A DNA stretch of 64,000 bases from Streptomyces sp. HUAS YS2 (GTDB taxonomy: Bacteria > Actinomycetota > Actinomycetes > Streptomycetales > Streptomycetaceae): assembly GCF_033343995.1 (NCBI RefSeq), contig NZ_CP137573.1, positions 4,745,001 to 4,809,000 of the forward strand, in the 5' to 3' direction. The stretch's first letter is position 1. Every line of letters begins with the position of its first letter. The notes beneath the pieces were generated by a model. The model searched no databases. It worked only from the letters and a program-made list of their open reading frames with translations, and had not been told where the DNA came from. A program made the translations under genes and the position numbers. This document shows, one piece after another, positions 1 to 8,692 of this stretch.

Positions 1-824
1 ACGAACGGGCCGTAGTGCGCGGTGAGGGCGTACAGCTCCGTGCCCTGGAGGCCGCCGAGCGTGCAGCCCTCGATCGGCTTCGGGCCGGCCGGGGACTCGA
101 CCGCCGTGACGACGCCCCAACGAGCCGCGGTCGCCGCGTCCAGGACGCCTGCGCAGGCCCCCGACACCGTGCCGAACGGCCTGTAGTCCCAGGACGTCAC
201 CGACACCCCGGGGTCCCCGACCGCTCCGCCGGGCTTCGCCGCCGCGCAGCCGGTGCGCCGCGCGTACGAGGCCGCCGTACCGGTCAGCACCTCGGTGAGC
301 CGGGTGCGCGCGGCGGGCCTGGTGAAGTCGGCGCCGTGCAACCGCGCGGAGACCGTGGCCACCAGGCCGTCGCCCGGCTCCTTGCCGCAGTCCAGCATGA
401 GCGCCGCGGTCGCCTCGCCCCGGTCGTCCTCGTCCCGGTCGGGGGAGAAGGAGAACGAGCCCGTCCAGCCGTGGCCGAGCGGTGCGTCCCGGCCGTCGGC
501 GTCGATGCCGACCGCCCGGTCGTCGGCCCGCTGCACCGACACCACCAGCCAGTTGCGGCCGTCCTCCTCGGAGTCGACGCCGTCCACCTTGCACGACCAC
601 CCGCGGGTCCCCGACCGGATCGACGTCGTCACCTCGGCGCCGTCGAGCAGCGCCCGCAGCGGACCGGCCGCCAGGTCGCCCTCGCACGCCGAGTCCAGGG
701 CGCTGTCGTGCCGCCAGGCGTCGTACCCGCCGGACAGCCAGAACAGCCCGCCCGCGACGGCGACGGCGCCCGCCGTCCACGCGGCCGTCAGCCGCACCCG
801 CCGCCGCTTCCAGAACGCGCTCAC
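1..824 (-). CDS. Membrane-anchored hypothetical protein, partial
   Basis: The 5' part of a minus-strand gene that runs off the left edge; about 274 codons are visible. A GTG start (824-822) overlaps the TGA of the upstream gene in a GTGA tetranucleotide, so the two are translationally coupled. The product opens with a short Arg/Lys-rich cytoplasmic tail, one membrane helix at about residues 13-30, then a long extracytoplasmic part with several Cys residues. Its layout matches the next gene (short basic tail, one helix, Cys-containing exterior), which suggests a tandem duplication. No family is recognised, so no function is assigned. The C-terminus lies outside the window. Confidence 0.75.
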   Translation of the reverse strand, partial: MSAFWKRRRVRLTAAWTAGAVAVAGGLFWLSGGYDAWRHDSALDSACEGDLAAGPLRALLDGAEVTTSIRSGTRGWSCKVDGVDSEEDGRNWLVVSVQRADDRAVGIDADGRDAPLGHGWTGSFSFSPDRDEDDRGEATAALMLDCGKEPGDGLVATVSARLHGADFTRPAARTRLTEVLTGTAASYARRTGCAAAKPGGAVGDPGVSVTSWDYRPFGTVSGACAGVLDAATAARWGVVTAVESPAGPKPIEGCTLGGLQGTELYALTAHYGPF

Positions 825-1915
825 CGCGCCCACACCTTTCCGAGCCGCTTCGTCCCGCGGCAGTCCTTCGCCGATGCCAGGTACCGGTCGAGGAGCGCGT
901 CCGCCCGCTCCGTCAGACCCGTCGGCTCAGGCCCCGACGTGCTGACCCGGTGCAGCGTCCGGCCGTCCGCGCAGACCGACTCGGCCCACGCGGCCACCTC
1001 GTACGAGCGCCGGTCCTTCGCCGGCGCCCCGCCGCGGCCCGCCCCGGCGAGCTCCGCGCCGTACTCGGTGCGGACCTCCGGCAGCGCCACGCCCCACCAG
1101 CTCGCCGACGACACCGACATGCCCCTGCCGTCCGCGCGCGTGAACGAGAGCGTGCAGCCCCGCGCCCACTCCGGGCTTCCGCCGTGCATCCCGTTCTGCG
1201 CGGGCCGCGGCGCCCCGCCCGGTACCCGGCCGAGGTCCGCCGGCCGGAACCAGCGGCAGGGCTCCGGGGCCGCGTCCTCGTCCTCGGAGGCGCCCCGGTC
1301 CCGCGGCCCCGGCTTCGCGTCGTCGTACCGCACCGGCTTCCCGCCGCAGCCGTTCCGCTCGCGCAGGTCCTCGGCGAGCGCCACGACCGCCGTGCCGACC
1401 TCCGCCGCCGCGTCGGGCCCGTCGAGCAGCGACCCGTGCACCCGGAACGCCGTCACCGGCCGGGCGTACCCGCGCAGCCCCTTCGGGCAGGCGACGGTCA
1501 CCTGCGCCTCGGCCTGCTCGTACGCGTCCGCCCACTCGGGCGCGTCGTCGTACGGGGACTCCCCGGCGACGTCGTCGACGGTGACGCCCTCCAGCGGCGG
1601 GTCGAGCACGGGGACGGCCGCGATCTCCAGCGTCGGGTCGTCCTCGTCCTCGCCGGTGACCGAACAGGCCATCAGGGCACGCGGCCCCGGCCCGGTCCGC
1701 AGCCGCCACCGGGAGTCGTCCGGGAGCAGTCCGCGCAGGATCTCGGCCGGCAGCGCCCCGCCGCAGGCCCGCGCGAGCACCGCCTCGTTGTGGTCCGCCC
1801 GCCGCTCGGCGCGTACCAGCAGATACCCGGCGAAGACCGCCGCCAGGACGGCCACGGCGGTGGCCTGCGGCAACCACCGATGGCGGCGGAACCGTGTCCA
1901 CACCGAGTCGGACAT
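821..1915 (-). CDS. Membrane-anchored hypothetical protein (paralogue of its neighbour)
   Basis: Encodes 364 residues with an N-terminal basic stretch, one predicted helix at about residues 17-34, and an acidic, Cys-containing extracytoplasmic domain. It is the promoter-proximal member of a two-gene minus-strand operon whose second gene overlaps it by 4 bp. It is divergent from the ABC-F gene starting at 2025, leaving about 110 bp for both promoters. The family is not recognised. One-helix anchoring and a large exterior suggest a surface or sensory role, but this is inference only. GC and codon use match the surrounding genes. Confidence 0.75.
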   Translation of the reverse strand: MSDSVWTRFRRHRWLPQATAVAVLAAVFAGYLLVRAERRADHNEAVLARACGGALPAEILRGLLPDDSRWRLRTGPGPRALMACSVTGEDEDDPTLEIAAVPVLDPPLEGVTVDDVAGESPYDDAPEWADAYEQAEAQVTVACPKGLRGYARPVTAFRVHGSLLDGPDAAAEVGTAVVALAEDLRERNGCGGKPVRYDDAKPGPRDRGASEDEDAAPEPCRWFRPADLGRVPGGAPRPAQNGMHGGSPEWARGCTLSFTRADGRGMSVSSASWWGVALPEVRTEYGAELAGAGRGGAPAKDRRSYEVAAWAESVCADGRTLHRVSTSGPEPTGLTERADALLDRYLASAKDCRGTKRLGKVWAR

Positions 1916-2024
1916 CCCCGCCCCCCCGTCTTCGTACGCGTCGTCGAACGATCACCGCACGCTATCCCACGCCCCGCGCCGTCTACCCTTGGACGTCGAT
2001 CCATCCCCCGGTACAGGAGTCAAG

Positions 2025-3827
2025 GTGGCCGTCAACCTGGTCAATGTCGAGGCAGTCAGCAAGGTGTACGGAACCCGTGCCCTGCTCGACGGCGTGTCCC
2101 TCGGCGTCTCCGAAGGCGACCGGATCGGCGTCGTCGGCCGCAACGGCGACGGCAAGACGACCCTGATCCGGATGCTCGCCAAGCTGGAGGAGGCCGACAC
2201 CGGCCGCGTCACGCACAGCGGCGGGCTGCGCCTCGGCGTGCTCACCCAGCACGACTCCCTCGACCCGCGGGCGACCATCCGGCACGAGGTCATCGGCGTG
2301 ATGGCCGACCACGAGTGGGCCGGCAGCGCCAAGATCCGCGACGTGCTCACCGGCCTGTTCGGCGGCCTGGACCTGCCCGGCTTCGAGAAGGGCCTGGACA
2401 CCGTCATCGGCCCGCTCTCCGGTGGCGAGCGGCGGCGCATCGCGCTCGCCAAGCTGCTCATCGAGGACCAGGACCTGCTCGTCCTGGACGAGCCCACCAA
2501 CCACCTCGACGTCGAGGGCATCGCCTGGCTCGCCGGCCACCTGCGCGAGCGCCGCTCCGCACTGGTCTGCGTCACCCACGACCGCTGGTTCCTCGACCAG
2601 GTCTGCACCCGCATGTGGGACGTGCAGCGCGGCGCCGTGTACGAGTACGAGGGCGGCTACTCCGACTACGTCTTCGCCCGCGCCGAGCGCGAGCGCATCG
2701 CGGCGACGGAGGAGGTCAAGCGGCAGAACCTGGTCCGCAAGGAGCTGGCCTGGCTGCGCCGCGGCGCCCCCGCCCGCACCTCCAAGCCCCGGTTCCGGAT
2801 CGAGGCGGCGAACGCGCTGATCGCGGACGTGCCGGAGCCCCGCGACAAGAGCGAGCTGATGAAGTTCGCCAACGCCCGTCTCGGCAAGACGGTGTTCGAC
2901 CTGGAGAACGTGGACATCACGGCCGGCCCGAAGGAGCTGCTGAAGCACCTGACCTGGCAGCTCGGCCCGGGCGACCGGATCGGTCTGGTCGGCGTGAACG
3001 GCGCGGGCAAGACCTCGCTGCTGCGCGCGCTGGCCGACGCCGCCGTCACCCAGGGGGACATCCAGCCCGCGGCCGGCCGGATCGTCGTCGGCAAGACCGT
3101 GCGGCTCGCCTACCTGTCGCAGGACGTCACCGAACTCCCCGCCGAGCTGCGGGTCCTGGAGGCCGTGCAGCAGGTGCGCGACCGCGTCGACCTCGGCAAG
3201 GGCCGGGAGATGACGGCGGGCCAGCTGTGCGAGCAGTTCGGCTTCACCAAGGAGAAGCAGTGGACGCCGGTCGGCGACCTGTCCGGTGGCGAGCGGCGCC
3301 GCCTCCAGCTGCTCCGTCTCCTCATGGACGAGCCGAACGTCCTCTTCCTCGACGAGCCCACCAACGACCTCGACATCGAGACCCTGACCCAGCTGGAGGA
3401 CCTCCTCGACGGCTGGCCCGGCTCCATGGTCGTGATCTCGCACGACCGGTTCTTCATCGAGCGCACCACCGACCGGACGTTCGCGCTGCTCGGCGACCGG
3501 ACTCTGCGCATGCTGCCGCGCGGCATCGACGAGTACCTGGAGCGGCGGCAGAAGATGATCGAGGCGGCGCTGCCCGCCCCGGCTCCGGCCGCGCAGCAGA
3601 AGCAGGGCGTCTCCGCCGCCGACGCACGGGCGGCGAAGAAGGAGCTGCAGAAGGTCGAGCGGCAGCTAGACAAACTCTCCGAGAAGGAGACCAAACTGCA
3701 CGCCCAAATCGCCGACAACGCCACGGACTTCGAGAAGGTGGCCAAACTGGACGCCGAGCTGCGGGAACTGGCGGGCGAGCGCGAGGAGCTGGAGATGCGC
3801 TGGCTGGAGCTCGCCGAAGACGCGTAG
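2025..3827 (+). CDS. ABC-F family ATPase (Uup/EttA-like)
   Basis: A soluble 600-residue protein with two ATP-binding cassettes and no membrane helices, the layout of ABC-F factors that act on ribosomes. The first cassette has Walker A at residues 38-45 (GRNGDGKT), signature LSGGE at 131-135 and Walker B LLVLDEPTNHLD at 151-162. The second has Walker A at 323-330 (GVNGAGKT) and a signature near 419. The C-terminal 70 residues form a charged, probably coiled-coil tail as in Uup. The start is the GTG at 2025, which has AGGAG six bases upstream; the reading frame extends far upstream, but that part is low-complexity sequence antisense to the neighbouring gene. Whether it acts in translation quality control or antibiotic resistance cannot be told. 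Confidence 0.9.
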   Translation: MAVNLVNVEAVSKVYGTRALLDGVSLGVSEGDRIGVVGRNGDGKTTLIRMLAKLEEADTGRVTHSGGLRLGVLTQHDSLDPRATIRHEVIGVMADHEWAGSAKIRDVLTGLFGGLDLPGFEKGLDTVIGPLSGGERRRIALAKLLIEDQDLLVLDEPTNHLDVEGIAWLAGHLRERRSALVCVTHDRWFLDQVCTRMWDVQRGAVYEYEGGYSDYVFARAERERIAATEEVKRQNLVRKELAWLRRGAPARTSKPRFRIEAANALIADVPEPRDKSELMKFANARLGKTVFDLENVDITAGPKELLKHLTWQLGPGDRIGLVGVNGAGKTSLLRALADAAVTQGDIQPAAGRIVVGKTVRLAYLSQDVTELPAELRVLEAVQQVRDRVDLGKGREMTAGQLCEQFGFTKEKQWTPVGDLSGGERRRLQLLRLLMDEPNVLFLDEPTNDLDIETLTQLEDLLDGWPGSMVVISHDRFFIERTTDRTFALLGDRTLRMLPRGIDEYLERRQKMIEAALPAPAPAAQQKQGVSAADARAAKKELQKVERQLDKLSEKETKLHAQIADNATDFEKVAKLDAELRELAGEREELEMRWLELAEDA

Positions 3828-4054
3828 AGAAGGCGTGGAGACCCGGTAACGAGGGCATCACGGGCCGGTCCTCCCTTGGGAACAGGGGTGGACCGGTCAC
3901 TTTTGCGCCACCCCCCGGGTGGTACAAAGAAATCCCGCTCGACCCATTGCACAGTGCGCCATCCATGTCCGATTCGCTCCTTTCCGCCGGGACTTGACCG
4001 GTGGAATCGCGGGGGAGGCCGGTCGGACACCGGACCGCACGAAGGGGGAAGCTG

Positions 4055-5851
4055 ATGACTCAGCCGCCCAGCAACCAGCCGCAGGGCGGCTTCGGCGCGC
4101 CGCAGGACGGGCCGCCGGCCCAGCCGCCCGGCCAGCCGCCCCAGCCCCCGGCCCAGCCGCCGCATGCCCCGCCGGTCCCGCCGGCGCAGCCGCCGCAGGC
4201 CCCGCAGCCCGGTTACGGGTACCCCCAGCAGCCGCCCGCCGGTTACGGGTACCCGCAACAGCCGGGCCCGTACGCCCAGCAGCCCGGTCCGTACGGGCAG
4301 CCGCAGTCGCAGCCGGGGCCGTACGGCCAGCAGCCGAACCCCTACGGGGGCTACCCGACGCAGCCTCAGTACCCCGGCGCCCCGGCGCCCGCGCCGTCCG
4401 GCGGCAACCCCTTCAAGGGCAAGCCCGGCGTCATCATCGCCGCGGCGGCGGCCGCGCTGCTCGTCATCGGCGGCGGTACGTGGTTCGCGCTCAGCGGGGA
4501 CGACGACAAGAAGCCGATCGCCAAGCCGAGTTCCACCCCGAGCTCCTCCGCCTCGGTCGACCAGGGCGACGGCAGCGGCGACGGCCGCAACGCCGCGGAC
4601 GACCTCAACGCCGGCCGCAAGCCCGGCGAGGCGAAGGTGAACTGGCTGGTCAAGAACACCGTCGACCTGCCCCGCAACGGCGCTGACGTGTACGGCCCGT
4701 GGGTCTTCGGCGACACCGTCGTCAAGGGCATGTACAAGAGCCTCGTCGGCTACGGCCTGAAGGACGGCAAGGAGAAGTGGAACCTTCCGCTTCCGTTCGA
4801 GATGTGTGCCGCGCCGTCCCAGATCTCCGCCACCGGCCAGATCGTCATCGGCGTCAACGACAAGGCCGGTGACCGCGCCGACTGCCTCGTCCTGCAGCAG
4901 GTCGACCTCAAGACCGGCAAGGCGGGCTGGAAGAAGACGCTCCCCAAGGGCAGCGGCTTCGCCTCGCTGTCCGACATCACCCTCGCCATCAGTGGCAACA
5001 CGGTCACCGCGGCCGGCACCAGCAACGCCTGGGGCTTCTCGCTCACCGACGGCCGTCAGCTCTTCACCCGGCCGAACGGCGACTGCAAGCCGTACGCCTA
5101 CGCCGGCGGCTCCAAGCTGATCGGCGCGTACAGCTGCAAGACCAGCGACTACAAGAAGAAGCAGGAAGAGCTCAGCGAGGTCGACCCGAACACCGGCAAG
5201 CCGAAGTGGACCTTCCGGCTGAAGCCCATGTGGGAGGTCGACAAGGTCTACTCGGTCAACCCCGTGGTCGTCTCCCTCCGGCAGGAGGGGGAGACCAGTG
5301 ACGACGGCAAGTGGGTCGTCCTCGCGCTCAACGCCAACGGCAGCCAGCGCTCCCAGCTGACCGGCAGCACCGACAAGTTCGCTCCCCGCTGCGGCGGCAA
5401 CTACGTCATCTTCGGCAAGCACCTGCAGGGTTGCGTCGGCGTCGCCGCGGACGCGAACACCCTCTACATGTCCACCGAGGAAGACACCAGCGGCCTGGCC
5501 CGCACCAACGCCGTGGTCGCCTTCGACCTGAGCACCGGCAAGCCCAAGTGGCGCGCCAAGGCGCCCGCCGAGCGGGTCGTGACGCCGCTGCAGATGCAGG
5601 GCTCCAGCGTGCTGCTCTACATGGACGCGAAGTACGACAAGGGCGGCGCGCTCGCGACGCTCGCCCCGACCGGCGGTGCGCCGAAGATCGTGCAGCAGCA
5701 CCCGGCGTCGACGTCGGAGATCGAGAACGACTTCTACAGCGCGCGTTACGCGTACGCGAACGGCACGTTCGTGATCGCGTCGGGCCGCGTCAGCGCCACC
5801 AACGACGCGGAGGAGAAAGAGACCAAGACGATGATGGCGTTCAGCAAGTGA
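4055..5851 (+). CDS. Membrane-anchored PQQ-type beta-propeller protein 1
   Basis: Encodes 598 residues in three parts. Residues 1-120 are a cytoplasmic, disordered tail rich in Pro, Gln, Gly and Tyr with GYGYPQQP-like repeats. Residues about 125-146 are one membrane helix. The rest is extracytoplasmic and carries repeated blades of the form FDLSTGKPKW, typical of BamB/PQQ-like eight-bladed propellers. The start ATG has an AAGGGGG ribosome site. The next gene, 13 bp downstream, encodes a second copy with the same layout and length. The exterior resembles the sensor domain of streptomycete Ser/Thr kinases, but there is no kinase domain here. Likely a protein-binding or sensory surface protein; ligand unknown. 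Confidence 0.85.
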   Translation: MTQPPSNQPQGGFGAPQDGPPAQPPGQPPQPPAQPPHAPPVPPAQPPQAPQPGYGYPQQPPAGYGYPQQPGPYAQQPGPYGQPQSQPGPYGQQPNPYGGYPTQPQYPGAPAPAPSGGNPFKGKPGVIIAAAAAALLVIGGGTWFALSGDDDKKPIAKPSSTPSSSASVDQGDGSGDGRNAADDLNAGRKPGEAKVNWLVKNTVDLPRNGADVYGPWVFGDTVVKGMYKSLVGYGLKDGKEKWNLPLPFEMCAAPSQISATGQIVIGVNDKAGDRADCLVLQQVDLKTGKAGWKKTLPKGSGFASLSDITLAISGNTVTAAGTSNAWGFSLTDGRQLFTRPNGDCKPYAYAGGSKLIGAYSCKTSDYKKKQEELSEVDPNTGKPKWTFRLKPMWEVDKVYSVNPVVVSLRQEGETSDDGKWVVLALNANGSQRSQLTGSTDKFAPRCGGNYVIFGKHLQGCVGVAADANTLYMSTEEDTSGLARTNAVVAFDLSTGKPKWRAKAPAERVVTPLQMQGSSVLLYMDAKYDKGGALATLAPTGGAPKIVQQHPASTSEIENDFYSARYAYANGTFVIASGRVSATNDAEEKETKTMMAFSK

Positions 5852-5864
5852 GGCACGCAGACCG

Positions 5865-7661
5865 ATGACTCAGCCACCTCCCCCGCCGAACCAGCCCCCG
5901 GGTCCGCCCCAGGGCGGCTTCGGCGCCCCCCAGGACCCCCCGGCGGGCGGCTTCGGCGCCCCCACGCCGCCGCCGGCCCAGCCGCAGTACGGCTACCCGC
6001 AGCAGCCGCCCACGCAGCCGCAGGGCCAGCCGTCCGCGCAGCCGCAGTACGGCTACCCCCAGCAGCCCGACCAGGCGGCGGGGCAGCCCCAGTACGGCTA
6101 CCCGCAGCAGCCGCCGACCCAGCCGATGGGCCAGCCGCAGTACGGCTACCCGACGCAGCCGCAGTACGGGTACCAGCCCACCCCGCCGCCGGGCTCCGGC
6201 GGCGGCAAGAAGCTGACCACCCAGATGCAGATCATCATCGCCGCCGTGGTCGCGGTCGTCCTGATCATCGGCGGCGGCGTCTGGTACGCCTCCTCCGGTG
6301 ACGACGAGCCGGCGAACGAGGGCAAGGGCGGCAGCAGCCAGGGCACCGACGGCGGCAAGGGCAAGGCCGCCGCGGACGGACCGGGCAAGGAGAAGGTCCC
6401 GTCCAACGTCCAGTCGAAGGTGTCCTTCCAGCTGCCGCACCCCAAGGTCACCGACGTCACGGACGTGGCCGGCTCCTGGGTGACCGACAAGGCGTACGTG
6501 AAGACGGGCGTCAACTCGATCGTCGGCTACGACCTCGCCAAGGGCACCCCGGTGTGGACGCTGGCCCTGCCCGGCCAGGTCTGCGCCACCTCCCGGCACG
6601 CGACCGCGGACAACAAGACCGCGATCGTCTACGAGGCGTCCAAGCGCCTCCCGCCGCGCAACTACCAGCCGTGCACCGAGGTCGCCGTGGTCGACCTGGT
6701 CGCGGGCAAGCTGGTGTGGACGAAGTCGGTCACCAGCGCCAGCTCCGGCGACGACAAGGTGAAGTTCAGCGAGGTCACGCTGAGCGGCACCACCGTCGCG
6801 GCCGGCGGCACCGACGGCGGCGCCGCGTTCGACCTGGCCAACGGCAACCCGCGGTGGAAGCCGCAGGCGAACGCCGAGAACTGCTACGACATGGGTTACG
6901 GCGGCGGCGCCGGCCTCGTCGCGGCGCGCAAGTGCGGGCCGTACGACAGCCAGTACGTCGTCATCCAGAACCTCAACCCGGCCACGGGCGCGCCGATCTC
7001 GCAGTTCAAGATGCCGGCCGGCGTGAAGTACGCGTCGATCGTGTCCACCAAGCCGCTGGTCGTCGCCGCGGACGTCGGCGACACCGCCGACGACGGCAGC
7101 GGCATCTCGGACTTCTTCTCGATCGACGAGGCCACCGGCAAGCTCAAGGTGAAGATCGCCGCGGACGCGGACCGGTTCGCCGCCCGCTGCCGCTCCACCG
7201 AGGTCGAGACCTGCTCCAAGGTCGTCGTCGGCAACGGCCGGATCTACCTGCCCACCGAGGACCACGAGGGCAGCGGCGAGTACGGCGACACCAACGAGAT
7301 CGTGTCGTTCGACCTCGCCACCGGCAAGCCGACCAGCGACAAGGCCGACGCCGGCGACCGGTACTCGATGTTCCCGCTGCGCATGGACGGCGGCAACGTC
7401 ATCGCGTACAAGACCCCGCCGTACGACAAGGGCGGCCAGATCGTCTCGATCGACGGGGCGACCTTCAAGCAGACGACCCTGCTGGAGAACCCGGGCGACG
7501 AGGCGGTCCGTGACGCGGAGTCGAGCTTCTCCTCGGACTACGCGGAGATCCTCTACTCCGGCGGGCGGATGTTCATCTCCGAGACGATGATCAGCGAGCC
7601 GCGCAAGTCCGCCGGCGACGACAAGGAGTACCTGGTCGTCGCTTACTCCACCACCGGCTGA
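5865..7661 (+). CDS. Membrane-anchored PQQ-type beta-propeller protein 2
   Basis: Also 598 residues and paralogous to the preceding gene: it starts MTQPP, has a Pro/Gln/Tyr tail with repeated PQYGYPQQP units to about residue 118, a helix at about 121-143 and an exterior with propeller blades such as YDLAKGTPVW, VDLVAGKLVW and FDLATGKP. It starts 13 bp after the upstream stop and is almost certainly co-transcribed with it. A strong terminator (7681-7716) follows. The tails differ in repeat number while the propellers keep the same plan, as expected after duplication. The ligand is unknown; a cell-envelope sensing or scaffolding role is inferred. Confidence 0.85.
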   Translation: MTQPPPPPNQPPGPPQGGFGAPQDPPAGGFGAPTPPPAQPQYGYPQQPPTQPQGQPSAQPQYGYPQQPDQAAGQPQYGYPQQPPTQPMGQPQYGYPTQPQYGYQPTPPPGSGGGKKLTTQMQIIIAAVVAVVLIIGGGVWYASSGDDEPANEGKGGSSQGTDGGKGKAAADGPGKEKVPSNVQSKVSFQLPHPKVTDVTDVAGSWVTDKAYVKTGVNSIVGYDLAKGTPVWTLALPGQVCATSRHATADNKTAIVYEASKRLPPRNYQPCTEVAVVDLVAGKLVWTKSVTSASSGDDKVKFSEVTLSGTTVAAGGTDGGAAFDLANGNPRWKPQANAENCYDMGYGGGAGLVAARKCGPYDSQYVVIQNLNPATGAPISQFKMPAGVKYASIVSTKPLVVAADVGDTADDGSGISDFFSIDEATGKLKVKIAADADRFAARCRSTEVETCSKVVVGNGRIYLPTEDHEGSGEYGDTNEIVSFDLATGKPTSDKADAGDRYSMFPLRMDGGNVIAYKTPPYDKGGQIVSIDGATFKQTTLLENPGDEAVRDAESSFSSDYAEILYSGGRMFISETMISEPRKSAGDDKEYLVVAYSTTG

Positions 7662-7680
7662 CACCCCGCGGTACCCCGAC

Positions 7681-7716
7681 AGCCCGGCGCATCGATTCAC
7701 ATCGGTGCGCCGGGCT
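7681..7716 (+). terminator. Intrinsic terminator of the propeller operon
   Basis: Seen directly: an 11-bp perfect outer stem (7681-7691 with 7706-7716) extended inward by four pairs plus one GU, a TCAC loop at 7697-7700, then GTTTG. It lies 20 bp after the stop codon. Confidence 0.85.
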
Positions 7717-7864
7717 GTTTGCGAGTGGCCCTGATTGGCGAAGAATTCGGGCAGTCTGGGGGGCTTCTGGCACGTAAGGGACGCGCAAGGTCGAACAAGC
7801 GTGTAGCTTGCCGGGTCAGGAGGGCCGGGGGGCCAGCTCCAGGGGGTGATGGGGGTTTGATGCG

Positions 7865-8551
7865 ATGGGCGTGCGGCTCATGGTGGTCGACGACCACCGA
7901 CTGCTGGCGGAGGCGCTCGCCTCGGCACTGAAACTGCGCGGGCACCGGGTGCTCGCGGCGGCGGCGCCCGCGGCGGGCGCCGCCGAGCTCGTGGTGGCCA
8001 GGGCGCCCGAGGTGTGCCTGCTGGGCACGGCCGCGCCGGCCGAGCCGGGGGCCTTCGAGCCGATCGTCCGGATCAAACGGGAGCGGCCGCAGGTGGCCGT
8101 GGTGGTCCTCGGGCCGGTGCCGTCGCCGCTCGGGATCGCGGCGGCGTTCGCGGCCGGCGCGTCCGGGTACGTCCGGCACGACGAGCGCATCGAGGGCGTG
8201 GAACGGGCCCTGCTGAAGGCCAGGGCCGGGGAGGCGGCGGTCGCGCCGCAGCTGCTCCAGGGCGCGTTCGAGGAGTTGCTGAACCCGACGGCGCAGCCGG
8301 ACGACGAGGGGCAGCGGCTGCTGCGGGTGCTGACGCCGCGGGAGGTCGAGGTGCTGGTCCGGGTCGCGGAGGGCGAGGACACCCGGCTGATCGCCCAGGG
8401 CATGCGGATCGCGCCCAGCACGGCCCGGACGCATGTGCAGCGGGTGCTGATGAAGCTGGGCGTCGGGTCCCGGCTCGAAGCGGCGGCGCTCGCGGCGCGC
8501 AGCGGCCTGCTCGACCGGGCGCCGCGGCCGCGCGGGCCGGGAGAGGTCTGA
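7865..8551 (+). CDS. Orphan LuxR-family regulator with degenerate receiver
   Basis: Encodes 228 residues: an N-terminal response-regulator receiver fold and a C-terminal LuxR/GerE helix-turn-helix (starting LTPREVEVL, residues about 158-220). The acidic pocket D9-D10 is kept, but the position of the phospho-acceptor Asp reads CLLGT (G54), and the conserved Lys near the end of the receiver is Arg (SGYVRHD, R104). It is therefore unlikely to be phosphorylated in the usual way and belongs with atypical response regulators. No histidine kinase is adjacent. It sits alone between two strong terminators, so it is probably monocistronic. Targets are unknown. Confidence 0.87.
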   Translation: MGVRLMVVDDHRLLAEALASALKLRGHRVLAAAAPAAGAAELVVARAPEVCLLGTAAPAEPGAFEPIVRIKRERPQVAVVVLGPVPSPLGIAAAFAAGASGYVRHDERIEGVERALLKARAGEAAVAPQLLQGAFEELLNPTAQPDDEGQRLLRVLTPREVEVLVRVAEGEDTRLIAQGMRIAPSTARTHVQRVLMKLGVGSRLEAAALAARSGLLDRAPRPRGPGEV

Positions 8552-8590
8552 CGGCACCGGTCCTTACCGCCCGGTCGCGATGCGCGGATT

Positions 8591-8621
8591 GAAGGGGTTT
8601 GGGGTCTCCCCAAGCCCCTTC
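8591..8621. terminator. Intrinsic terminator between luxR-type gene and gal operon
   Basis: A 14-bp stem with one GU pair (8591-8604 with 8608-8621) and a TCT loop, followed by TTGTTG. It ends transcription from the LuxR gene just before the gal promoter region. Confidence 0.85.
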
Positions 8622-8635
8622 TTGTTGACTCTCGA

Positions 8636-8675
8636 TGTTTAAATGTGCTTCGTTGTGCGTGGTTCTGTTTGAATG
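8636..8675 (+). promoter_or_regulatory. Direct-repeat operator candidate before galT
   Basis: TGTTTAAATG (8636-8645) and TGTTTGAATG (8666-8675) differ at one position and start 30 bp apart, about three helical turns. They lie between the upstream terminator and the galT ribosome site. A TTGACT hexamer is at 8625-8630. Equally spaced direct repeats beside a sugar operon suggest a dimeric or tetrameric sugar repressor (inference). Confidence 0.5.
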
Positions 8676-8692
8676 TCGCGCGGAGGCTGCCC

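Noticed and set aside
482..3997. A very long plus-strand reading frame across the left genes
   Set aside because: It is Arg/Pro-rich low-complexity sequence out of phase with, or antisense to, well-supported genes (821-1915 minus and 2025-3827 plus). It is a high-GC shadow frame.
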